Below are positions 1-6,560 of a stretch of DNA of 12,861 nucleotides, one piece after another (position 1 is the stretch's first letter; every line of letters starts with the position of its first letter). The notes beneath the pieces are model-generated. The model was not told the DNA's origin and searched no databases. It saw only the letters and a list, made by a program, of their open reading frames with translations. Origin of the DNA: Ruminococcus sp. UBA4321 (GTDB taxonomy: Bacteria; Bacillota; Clostridia; Oscillospirales; Ruminococcaceae); contig DGUB01000088.1 in the NCBI GenBank assembly GCA_002393815.1, positions 1 to 12,861 of the forward strand, given 5' to 3'. The position numbers and the translations under genes were made by a program.

Positions 1-289
1 TCTGCATGACATCGGCTTCGGTATCAGAAACCATCTGCACGCGGCTTCTTGCTTCATAGCCTGACCATTCGGAATAGTTGCAGCGGACTTTGATTTCCGG
101 GTGCAGCTGTTCAAATTCCTGTACAGCTTCGATAGTATATTCATTACGAGTATCATTTCCCCACCAGGAAAGCGTAATTTCGGTCTGTTCCTGCTGTGAC
201 CGGACAATCTGTTTTTCGGCACAGCCGGACAGCAGCAGCGACAGACAGCAGCAGAACACGACTTTATTCAGAAGTAGATTCTTTTTCAT
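1..289 (-). CDS. Sugar-type ABC transporter solute-binding lipoprotein (partial, 3' end outside window)
   Basis: Only the first 96 codons are present; the gene continues beyond base 1. The start at 289 is supported by an AGGAGG ribosome binding site (299-304). The product begins MKKNLLLNK, has a hydrophobic signal stretch and a lipobox LLSGC with the lipidated Cys at residue 23, so it should be a lipoprotein on the outer face of the membrane. The mature part opens with ITLSWWGND, then EAVQEFEQLHPEIKV and SEWSGYEARSRVQM, which is the usual N-terminal pattern of family 1 extracellular solute-binding proteins that deliver oligosaccharides to ABC permeases. Its first 26 bases overlap the end of the upstream diguanylate cyclase gene, so the two are probably co-transcribed and translationally coupled. 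The ligand cannot be told from this fragment, and permease genes, if any, lie outside the window. Confidence 0.88.
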   Translation of the reverse strand, partial: MKKNLLLNKVVFCCCLSLLLSGCAEKQIVRSQQEQTEITLSWWGNDTRNEYTIEAVQEFEQLHPEIKVRCNYSEWSGYEARSRVQMVSDTEADVMQ

Positions 290-1805
290 GCGTATCTGCC
301 TCCTGTCCGTGAAGTTCGGGGTGAAAGAATGTAAACGTATCTTTTCCCTGATGTTTCGAGAAATATAAAGCCTTGTCCGCATTGGCATAGAGTTCCGGGA
401 AGCTTTCACCATGGGTCGGGAAGAATGAAACACCGATACTTGCCGAAATTTTATAATTTCCGTCATCGCCCGTATAGTGATTCCGGAATCCCTGACAGAG
501 TTCCTCACATTTCCGGCTGACATAATCCTGATAACTCATATTTTTATCTTTCGGCAGGGAGTTGACAAAGACTGCAAACTCATCTCCGCCGACTCTGCCC
601 AGATAATCCGCTTCCGGGAAAGTTGTCCGCATCAGACCGCCGATTGCAGAAAGCACTTTATCACCATAAGTATGTCCGAGCGTATCATTCACGCCCTTGA
701 AATTATCGACATCAATCAGAATCAGTGCATGATTCTCGATAGTCAGTGAACGGGAAAGTCTTGTCTGTGTATATTCTTCAAACGACAGCTTGTTGAGAAT
801 TCCGGTCAGCTGGTCAATATGTGCCTTGGTGTCCAGATTGGTGACAATATCCGTGACAGGGTTAGAAATCTTCACAGACAGCACTGTTCCCATGATAACC
901 GCCAGCAAAGCCGAAAAGAATGCAATCATATAGATATACAGCTGCATTTCGTTCTTTTCGCTGAGAATAATCGCTGTCGGAACAGCACAGATGACATTCC
1001 AGTCGTCGCCGCAGCTGTTGACAGATACGACATACTGATTATCAATCACAGTGGCAGAACCCTGATTCTGAATACGCTCCATAATTTCCGGAACCAGCGG
1101 CAGACCGACTTCGCCGTTTGCAGAAGAATAAATAATATCATAGTTCTGATTGACAAGACGAACATCCATGCCGTTGAGGGTTTCCGGGTTATCGAACACG
1201 CTTTCCAGTTCGGTTGCGTAGAATGAAATCACCAGCAGTGCATTTTCATGAATCTGCTTGACATAGTAGACACGCTTGAAATTATCCTGAAATCCGGCTG
1301 CCCAGCCGTCCTTGGTTCTCTGCCGGGAAACAATGCTTTCCAGTTCCGAAAACAGATTTTCGCCGAGCATACTGACAGTACCGTTCGAGATTTTGCCGAC
1401 AGTATGATTATTCCGGTAGACGATTCCATAATCGACAAAGTTTTCCATAATACAGAGACTGTACAGCTTGTCAGAAATAATTTTTTCTGTATTCAGTGCT
1501 TCATATTCGTCATTATCGGGATTGGTTGCATCATAAGTATAGGCTTCTTCGGCGGCAAAAGCCAGTGTGCCGATTGTTTCCATACGGGACAGATAGCTGT
1601 TCATATTCAGTTTCATCTGCACATTCAGGGAAGAAACCATGGAACTGACTTTATTTTTCAGTACCGTATCTGTTTTCCTGACTGCCAGCATGGAAACAAA
1701 AGCAACAGCGGCGACAACAATCACCGCATAGCCGAGAATCATAGAAATTTTCAGGCGGCTGACATTTTGCATATCCGGTTTTTTCTGCTCTTTATTTTTT
1801 GCCAT
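264..1805 (-). CDS. Membrane-anchored GGDEF diguanylate cyclase with extracytoplasmic sensor region
   Basis: A 513-aa protein predicted to make cyclic di-GMP from two GTP at the inner face of the membrane. The start MAKNKEQKK at 1805 is preferred over an in-frame upstream Met at 1904: it has an AGAGGTG ribosome binding site, and the upstream Met lies over the promoter -10 box. Residues 19-41 and about 288-310 are membrane segments; the roughly 245 residues between them would be outside the cell and look like a Cache-type ligand sensor, although that fold is inferred from layout and not from a clear motif. No obvious HAMP domain follows. The GGDEF domain spans about 328-497, with DQLTGILNK, the metal-binding IDVDNFK (D365, D367), FKGVND and an intact GGDEF at 406-410, so it should be active. 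The product-inhibition site (RxxD before GGDEF) reads PEAD, so feedback control by c-di-GMP is probably lost. It overlaps the next gene, a sugar-binding lipoprotein, by 26 bases. Confidence 0.93.
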   Translation of the reverse strand: MAKNKEQKKPDMQNVSRLKISMILGYAVIVVAAVAFVSMLAVRKTDTVLKNKVSSMVSSLNVQMKLNMNSYLSRMETIGTLAFAAEEAYTYDATNPDNDEYEALNTEKIISDKLYSLCIMENFVDYGIVYRNNHTVGKISNGTVSMLGENLFSELESIVSRQRTKDGWAAGFQDNFKRVYYVKQIHENALLVISFYATELESVFDNPETLNGMDVRLVNQNYDIIYSSANGEVGLPLVPEIMERIQNQGSATVIDNQYVVSVNSCGDDWNVICAVPTAIILSEKNEMQLYIYMIAFFSALLAVIMGTVLSVKISNPVTDIVTNLDTKAHIDQLTGILNKLSFEEYTQTRLSRSLTIENHALILIDVDNFKGVNDTLGHTYGDKVLSAIGGLMRTTFPEADYLGRVGGDEFAVFVNSLPKDKNMSYQDYVSRKCEELCQGFRNHYTGDDGNYKISASIGVSFFPTHGESFPELYANADKALYFSKHQGKDTFTFFHPELHGQEADTHEKESTSE

Positions 1806-1855
1806 GAATACACCTCTGGAATTTTGTAAAATTACAGATTTGTTTGTTTTCCGCT

Positions 1856-1876
1856 GACTTCGCCGACTGCGAAGTC
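1856..1876 (-). other. Hairpin in the 5' leader of the diguanylate cyclase mRNA
   Basis: GACTTCGC and GCGAAGTC form a perfect 8-bp stem around a 5-base loop. It would start about 12 bases after the predicted transcription start and end about 50 bases before the start codon. No U-run follows it, so it is not a typical terminator. It may stabilise the 5' end or bind a protein; the function is unknown. Confidence 0.55.
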
Positions 1877-1894
1877 CATATAATACATAAATAC

Positions 1895-1923
1895 ATTTTA
1901 CCACACTCAGAGACTTTTGTCAA
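1895..1923 (-). promoter_or_regulatory. Sigma-A type promoter for the diguanylate cyclase operon
   Basis: On the minus strand the -35 box is TTGACA (1918-1923), a perfect consensus, then a 17-base spacer, then the -10 box TAAAAT (1895-1900). Transcription should begin near 1888, leaving a leader of about 83 bases. This looks like a strong housekeeping promoter, so the cyclase is probably made at most times and controlled mainly by its sensor. Confidence 0.85.
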
Positions 1924-1967
1924 TAGGGCTGCTGCTGATTTTGCAGTACAGTTCTGTCAGCAGAATC

Positions 1968-2008
1968 AAAATTGCAATAAAAAAAATTAAAATTGCAATT
2001 GCAATTTT
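1968..2008. promoter_or_regulatory. ATTGCAAT operator-like cluster in front of the pectate lyase gene
   Basis: The self-complementary octamer ATTGCAAT occurs three times: 1971-1978, 1992-1999 and 1998-2005. The last two overlap and form a perfect 20-bp palindrome, AAAATTGCAATTGCAATTTT (1989-2008). The first copy lies exactly 21 bp (two DNA turns) from the second. The palindrome covers the -35 box of the pectate lyase promoter (1999-2004), the classic position for a repressor. The binding protein is not known. Confidence 0.6.
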
Positions 2009-2027
2009 TAAGAAATTATGTTAGAAT
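1999..2027 (+). promoter_or_regulatory. Sigma-A type promoter for the pectate lyase gene
   Basis: TTGCAA (-35, 1999-2004), a 17-base spacer and TAGAAT (-10, 2022-2027) stand about 55 bases before the start codon in very AT-rich DNA. The -35 box is part of the ATTGCAAT palindrome, so a protein bound there would block RNA polymerase. Confidence 0.75.
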
Positions 2028-2081
2028 AAAAAGAGATAAAATTTATTCACAAAAAATAAATATTTTGGAGGGGTTACTCGT

Positions 2082-4787
2082 ATGAAAAGTAAATTCAGAA
2101 GAAATCTTGCTGCATTCTGTGCGGCTGTTCTGAGTATCATGCCAATGTCCGGAACGGCTCTCCCGAAAGCAAATGCCGCCGGGAATCTGCTGGCATTCCC
2201 CGGTGCAGTCGGTGCAGGCAAATACGCTACCGGCGGACGCGGAGGAGAAGTCTATCACGTTACCAACCTGAATGACTCCGGTACAGGCTCATTCCGTGAT
2301 GCGGTCAGCAAATCCGGACGAATCGTCGTATTTGATGTCAGCGGTACTATCGAACTGAAAAGCAATATTCTCTGCCAGAGCAATATCACCATTGCCGGAC
2401 AGACTGCCCCCGGCGGCAGCGGCATCACGCTCAAAAATTACAAGATGGGCATGAGCGGTGATAATATCATCTGCCGGTTTATCAGTTCCCGACCGGGTCC
2501 CTATGCTTCCACCAGTTCCGGCAATGATGCGTGGGGCGGTGCGAAAGGCTCGAATTCAATTATTGACCACTGCTCTATGGGCTGGACAACTGACGAACAG
2601 TGGGGTCTGTATTCCAATAATGAATATTATACCGTACAGTATTCTGTTTTAGGTCCTGCCGATTCCTGGGGCGGACATTCCAAAGGTCTGCACGGCTTCG
2701 GCATCATGATGGGCAAAGGCTACCTGACTTTTGACCATAACTTGATTATTCACAACGTTTCCAGAAACTTCCGCGGAAAAGTAGAAGGTCAGGAAACTGC
2801 CGACTTCACGAACAATATTATTTATGACTGGGGCTATCAGACGGCATACGGCACAATCGGACATCTGAACTATGTCAATAACACCCTGAAAGCCGGAAAC
2901 AGCACAACAGGCGGCTATCACTGGATGTATGTTGACAGCGGCACAAAACCGGAAAACTTCAAAGTCTACTGTGCCGGAAACCAGATGATTATGAAAGACG
3001 GCAGTCTGAACAGCATCACTTATGACAACTGGTCAGGTGTGACCCTCAAGACGGCTATCGGCATCACGATGGATGACCTGCACAGTGACAGCGCATTCCA
3101 GACGATTGTCAACGGCGAAAACGTCTCCACGGCGACTACCTGCGAAAGTGCAGAGGCTTCTTATCAGCATGTTATCGACTTCGCCGGAAACGGTATCTCG
3201 TCCGATAAGAGAACCGCTATCGACCAGCAGTGTGCAAAAGAAACTGCTGACGGCACAGGCTCATGCAGCGGTACATCTGCCTATGATTCCAGTCAGACCA
3301 ATCTGGATAAATATAATATCCAGTGCGGCGTGACTTATACTTATCCGTCCGCTGTCATGACAAAGGAAATCACCGACAACGATAACGACGGCATGGACGA
3401 CGAATGGGAAGAACTCCGCGGTCTGAATCCGAACGACCCGACCGATATCAACGGCGACTACTGCGGACTCGGCTATACCAATATTGAATATTATATCAAC
3501 GACCTGACTGTCAATGCGTTCCCGGAAGGCGTGGTAGAACTCTCCCCGACAACCGGAAGCCTTGTCTATAATTCTCCGTTCGAGCAGATTGAAGCCGAAG
3601 ATTTCGCCGCTCAGGAAGGCATCAGAACAGAAGATACTTCCGACGAATCCGGTAATCAGAATATCGGCTTTGTCGAGAACGGCGACTATGTGATGTATAA
3701 GCGTCTTGATTTTGAGGACGGCGCAAAGAGTTTCACAGCAAGATTATCCGGAAACACAGCCGGCATTGAATTATATCTCGATTCCCTGAATACGCCTGCT
3801 GCAAGCATAAGCTATGCCGGAACAGGAAGTTTCTCCAAATGGGAAACTGTGACATTCAATATTCCGGCAATTACCGGAAAGCATAATCTGTATATCAAGT
3901 TCACAGGCGGCGAAGGCTATCTGGTCAATATGAACTGGTTCAAGTTCAATAAAGAAGCCGTTCCGGTGAACGGTATCTTGGCAGAAAATCTGCTCGTGAA
4001 CGATACCGAAAACGCTTCTGACTGGAAATTCGCTGAAAATGCCGCTGTCGGCTCTCTGGTATTCGGTGACAGAGAATTCACATGGTCGACGCTTCCGGAA
4101 TCCCTGAACGGTGCAGAACAGATTCTCACTGCCTGCGATTCCAAGAACTTTACAGGCGATGTTGCCGGAACAGCTGTTGCTGTGAAAGATATTACCGTTT
4201 CCGTCGCCGTCGATACCAGAGTTGAAAATACTCCGGCATTCCTGACAGACTGGACGAAAACAGACCTCACCGCGGCAAGTTCCAACGATGTGGCATTTGT
4301 TATCTATCAGAAAAACTTCTCCGCCGGAGATACGCTCACATTCGGCTCGAACGGTCAGTCCTATCAGTGCGTGAATTATGCTGTATTCTTACAGGAAAAG
4401 CAGAATTCCGAACCCGTGACAGAACCAGAAACTACCGAACCGGTAACAGAACCCGTTACCGAACCGGAAACAACTGAACCTCTGCCGACGGAAACTGAAC
4501 CGACTGAAACAGAAACAATGCCCCTGCCGACAGAAGCTGAATCTACAGAAACCGCACCCACTCAGCAGGATACAACAGAAACGTCTGTTCTTCCAGGCGA
4601 TGCTGACGAAAGCGGCAAAGTCGATATTCTCGACGTTATCACAATCAACAAAGCCATTCTCGGAAAAGAAAAGCTGACAGACTCTCAGCTCCGGAATGCC
4701 GATGTTGACGGCGACAACAAGCCAACTGCCGCAGATTCTCTGATGATTATGAAAGCAATTGTCGGTCTGGTTGACCTCAGTAAATAA
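2082..4787 (+). CDS. Secreted PL1 pectate lyase with CBM6 and C-terminal dockerin
   Basis: A 901-aa exported enzyme that should cleave pectate (polygalacturonate) by beta-elimination. The start has a GGAGGGG site 8 bases upstream. A signal peptide occupies residues 1 to about 33 (cut after KANA). The PL1 beta-helix follows, from about 37 to 330: it opens AFPGAVGAGKYATGGRGG, and shows DHCSMGWTTDE at 162-172 (calcium/substrate side) and HNVSRNFRGK at 224-233 with the likely catalytic arginine. A calcium-loop spacer DNDNDGMDDEWE starts at 432. A CBM6 spans 500-623 (IEAED to WFKFN), then comes an unassigned module (about 630-770), a Thr/Glu/Pro linker (776-836) and a dockerin (838-901) with calcium loops starting at D840 and D874. 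The dockerin implies attachment to a cohesin scaffold outside the cell. PL1 is chosen over PL9 or other beta-helix enzymes from the motif set; exact pectin specificity is not determined. Confidence 0.93.
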   Translation: MKSKFRRNLAAFCAAVLSIMPMSGTALPKANAAGNLLAFPGAVGAGKYATGGRGGEVYHVTNLNDSGTGSFRDAVSKSGRIVVFDVSGTIELKSNILCQSNITIAGQTAPGGSGITLKNYKMGMSGDNIICRFISSRPGPYASTSSGNDAWGGAKGSNSIIDHCSMGWTTDEQWGLYSNNEYYTVQYSVLGPADSWGGHSKGLHGFGIMMGKGYLTFDHNLIIHNVSRNFRGKVEGQETADFTNNIIYDWGYQTAYGTIGHLNYVNNTLKAGNSTTGGYHWMYVDSGTKPENFKVYCAGNQMIMKDGSLNSITYDNWSGVTLKTAIGITMDDLHSDSAFQTIVNGENVSTATTCESAEASYQHVIDFAGNGISSDKRTAIDQQCAKETADGTGSCSGTSAYDSSQTNLDKYNIQCGVTYTYPSAVMTKEITDNDNDGMDDEWEELRGLNPNDPTDINGDYCGLGYTNIEYYINDLTVNAFPEGVVELSPTTGSLVYNSPFEQIEAEDFAAQEGIRTEDTSDESGNQNIGFVENGDYVMYKRLDFEDGAKSFTARLSGNTAGIELYLDSLNTPAASISYAGTGSFSKWETVTFNIPAITGKHNLYIKFTGGEGYLVNMNWFKFNKEAVPVNGILAENLLVNDTENASDWKFAENAAVGSLVFGDREFTWSTLPESLNGAEQILTACDSKNFTGDVAGTAVAVKDITVSVAVDTRVENTPAFLTDWTKTDLTAASSNDVAFVIYQKNFSAGDTLTFGSNGQSYQCVNYAVFLQEKQNSEPVTEPETTEPVTEPVTEPETTEPLPTETEPTETETMPLPTEAESTETAPTQQDTTETSVLPGDADESGKVDILDVITINKAILGKEKLTDSQLRNADVDGDNKPTAADSLMIMKAIVGLVDLSK

Positions 4788-4821
4788 AACTTCTCTTCTT
4801 CTCCCATATTTTCCAAATTCT

Positions 4822-4861
4822 CCTCTGCCGGACGGAATTCCGGCAGAGGGGAGTTGCTTTT
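4822..4861 (+). terminator. Rho-independent terminator after the pectate lyase gene
   Basis: CCTCTGCCGG (4822-4831) and CCGGCAGAGG (4840-4849) form a perfect 10-bp GC-rich stem with an 8-base loop, followed by a modest T-run ending at 4861. It sits 35 bases after the stop codon and makes the lyase gene monocistronic. The T-run is interrupted, so termination may be incomplete. Confidence 0.75.
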
Positions 4862-4908
4862 GCCCGGATTTTTAACAGAACTCTGTCAGAACTGCCGTCT
4901 TTTCTTGG

Positions 4909-4937
4909 TAGACAGCAGCTTGTTTTCGTGTTATAAT
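4909..4937 (+). promoter_or_regulatory. Sigma-A type promoter for the acyltransferase-regulator operon
   Basis: TAGACA (-35, 4909-4914, one mismatch to consensus), a 17-base spacer and a perfect TATAAT (-10, 4932-4937). The upstream in-frame ATG at 4936 is part of this -10 box and so cannot be the translation start. Confidence 0.8.
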
Positions 4938-4952
4938 GTTAAAAAACATAGC

Positions 4953-4960
4953 AAAGGTGG
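4953..4960 (+). promoter_or_regulatory. Ribosome binding site that fixes the acyltransferase start
   Basis: AAAGGTGG lies 8 bases before the ATG at 4969. The longer reading from 4936 has no such site and begins inside the promoter. Confidence 0.75.
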
Positions 4961-4968
4961 TAATTTTC

Positions 4969-6111
4969 ATGAATGATATGAAAAATGCGAAATCCCCGAG
5001 AAGATATTATCTTGACAATATCCGCTGGATAACGGTCATTCTGGTAGTGGTTTATCATACACTGATGATGTACAGCGGCATCACGCCGCTCGGCACAGTT
5101 GCCGAACCCGGAACCATTCATATTCAGGACAGTATTCAGTATTTTCTTTACCCGTGGTTCATGATGATTTTATTTCTTGTTTCCGGCATCAGCGCGAGAA
5201 TCAGCCTGACAAATCATCCGGATAACAAAGCGTTCCTGAAAAAGAGAACTGTCCGTTATCTTGTGCCTTCAACACTTGGACTTCTGGCATTTCAATGGGT
5301 TCAGGGCTATGTCAGCATGAAACTCAGTCATTCTTTTGATACCATTCCGGACACCGTGCCGAAACCTGTACAGTTCCTGATTATGTCACTTTCCGGAACG
5401 GGTGTTCTGTGGTATCTCCAGACATTATGGATTTTTTCTCTGGTGCTGGTACTTATCCGGAAACTGACGAAAAATCAGGAAAAGCTTTACCCGAAAACGG
5501 TAAATTTCCCATTCTGGGGGATGCTTCTGCTGGCAGTTCCGGCAGTCGGATTCGCGCAGATTCTGAACACCCCCGTAATTGTCTCCTACAGATTCGGCAT
5601 TTATGGCTTTGCATTCTTCGCCGGATATTATATTTTTGCACATGAGGAAGTTATCGACAGATTAACAAAATACTGCATTCCGCTGATGATAGTTTCTGTC
5701 CTGATGGGAATCGCCCTGACAGTACTGTTCTGGGGGCAGAACTTTGCAGATGCACCTGTTCTGAACCATCCGCTGAATATCCTGTACGGCTGGCTGATGT
5801 GTCTTGCAATCCTCGGCACGGCTAAAAAATATCTGAACTATCAGAATTCTGTCATGAAATGGCTTTCCGGAAAAAGCTTCGGACTGTATATATTTCATTA
5901 TCTGGGAATGTCGGCATGTGCCTGGCTGCTGAACGAATACGCTTCCCTGCCCTTGACAGTTTGTTATCTGCTGACTTTGCTTTCTTCGTTCGTGACTGGC
6001 TACGGGCTGTATGAAATTATCTCCCGGATTCCGGGATACAGATGGCTTGTGCTTGGCATCTCAAAAAACAACACACAAATTCAGGAAAGGAGCAATACAA
6101 ATGTTCAATGA
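4969..6111 (+). CDS. Integral-membrane acyltransferase (acyltransferase family 3)
   Basis: A 380-aa polytopic membrane protein of the acyltransferase 3 group (OafA/YrhL-like), whose members O-acylate sugars, lipids or cell-envelope polymers using cytoplasmic acyl-CoA. It begins MNDMKNAKSPRRYYLDNIRW and shows the family's N-terminal pattern YYLDNIRW...VVVYHT, with the conserved His at residue 30. The charged cluster KKRTVRYLVPST (about 91-102), between two membrane segments, matches the family's Arg motif. About ten hydrophobic segments follow to the C-terminus. The start at 4969 is set by the AAAGGTGG site; an upstream Met at 4936 falls in the -10 box. Its last 11 bases overlap the next gene, a small transcription regulator, so the two are likely co-translated. 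The natural acceptor is unknown; a surface polysaccharide or exopolymer is the likely target, by family analogy only. Confidence 0.85.
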   Translation: MNDMKNAKSPRRYYLDNIRWITVILVVVYHTLMMYSGITPLGTVAEPGTIHIQDSIQYFLYPWFMMILFLVSGISARISLTNHPDNKAFLKKRTVRYLVPSTLGLLAFQWVQGYVSMKLSHSFDTIPDTVPKPVQFLIMSLSGTGVLWYLQTLWIFSLVLVLIRKLTKNQEKLYPKTVNFPFWGMLLLAVPAVGFAQILNTPVIVSYRFGIYGFAFFAGYYIFAHEEVIDRLTKYCIPLMIVSVLMGIALTVLFWGQNFADAPVLNHPLNILYGWLMCLAILGTAKKYLNYQNSVMKWLSGKSFGLYIFHYLGMSACAWLLNEYASLPLTVCYLLTLLSSFVTGYGLYEIISRIPGYRWLVLGISKNNTQIQERSNTNVQ

Positions 6112-6517
6112 TAATCTGACCGCTCTCAGAAAAATGAAAAAACTCTCACAGGAAGAACTTGCCGAACAGGTCGGCGTTTCTCGGCAGACGCTTTCCAAAT
6201 GGGAAACCGGAGAATCTCTGCCGGATATTGAAAAAGCCAAAACTCTGGCGGATTTTCTGGAAGTGACTCTGGATGATTTGCTTTCTTATAATCCGAACTA
6301 CACCGGAATGCCGATTCCGCCGAAAGGCAAACACGCATTCGGCATCGTAAAAGTCGGCGAAAAAGGACAGATTGTCATTCCGGCACAGGCAAGAAAAGTA
6401 TTCGGCATATGTCCGGGAGATAATCTGTTTGTCCTCGGAGATGACAGTCAGGGACTGGCACTGGTAAAAGAATCCGATTTTCTGTCTCTTCTGGACATGA
6501 TGCGGAATCAGAAATAA
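6101..6517 (+). CDS. XRE helix-turn-helix / AbrB-type double DNA-binding regulator
   Basis: A 138-aa predicted transcription regulator. The start at 6101 has an AAAGGAG site 8 bases upstream; a longer reading from 6011 has no such support and lies inside the acyltransferase gene. Residues about 7-61 are an XRE/Cro helix-turn-helix (SQEELAEQVGVSRQTLSKWETG). Residues about 80-125 are a SpoVT/AbrB swapped-hairpin domain (GIVKVGEKGQIVIPAQARKVFGI, then PGDNLFVLGD). A Pro-rich stretch (about 66-77) joins them. The pairing occurs elsewhere in Clostridia, but the target sites are unknown; the AbrB part implies a dimer or higher oligomer. It overlaps the acyltransferase gene by 11 bases, so it may control its own operon. 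It is also one candidate, among unseen others, for the nearby ATTGCAAT sites. A terminator follows directly. Confidence 0.88.
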   Translation: MFNDNLTALRKMKKLSQEELAEQVGVSRQTLSKWETGESLPDIEKAKTLADFLEVTLDDLLSYNPNYTGMPIPPKGKHAFGIVKVGEKGQIVIPAQARKVFGICPGDNLFVLGDDSQGLALVKESDFLSLLDMMRNQK

Positions 6518-6528
6518 TACAGAAAAAG

Positions 6529-6560
6529 ACCGTTCCGGCATAATTCCGGAACGGTTTCTG
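6529..6560. terminator. Bidirectional terminator between convergent genes
   Basis: ACCGTTCCGG (6529-6538) and CCGGAACGGT (6546-6555) form a perfect 10-bp stem with a 7-base loop. On the plus strand it is followed by TTCTGTTATT; on the minus strand by CTTTTTCT, a better U-run. It lies in the 43-base gap between the regulator (stop 6517) and the peptidase gene (stop 6561), so it can serve both. Confidence 0.85.

Noticed and set aside
1806..1904. N-terminal extension of the diguanylate cyclase
   Set aside because: It covers the promoter -10 box and a leader hairpin, and is Arg-rich and unlike the family.
4410..4592. Repetitive DNA in the pectate lyase gene
   Set aside because: This is the coding sequence of the Thr/Glu/Pro linker, typical of multi-module secreted enzymes, not a separate repeat element.
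4876..4893. Repeated CAGAACT before the acyltransferase promoter
   Set aside because: Only two 7-base copies 11 bp apart; too weak to call an operator.
4936..4968. Upstream in-frame ATG of the acyltransferase gene
   Set aside because: It lies inside the TATAAT -10 box and has no ribosome site; the ATG at 4969 has a good one.
6011..6100. Long N-terminal extension of the HTH-AbrB regulator
   Set aside because: It lies within the acyltransferase coding region and lacks a ribosome site; the ATG at 6101 has AAAGGAG and gives a normal HTH start.
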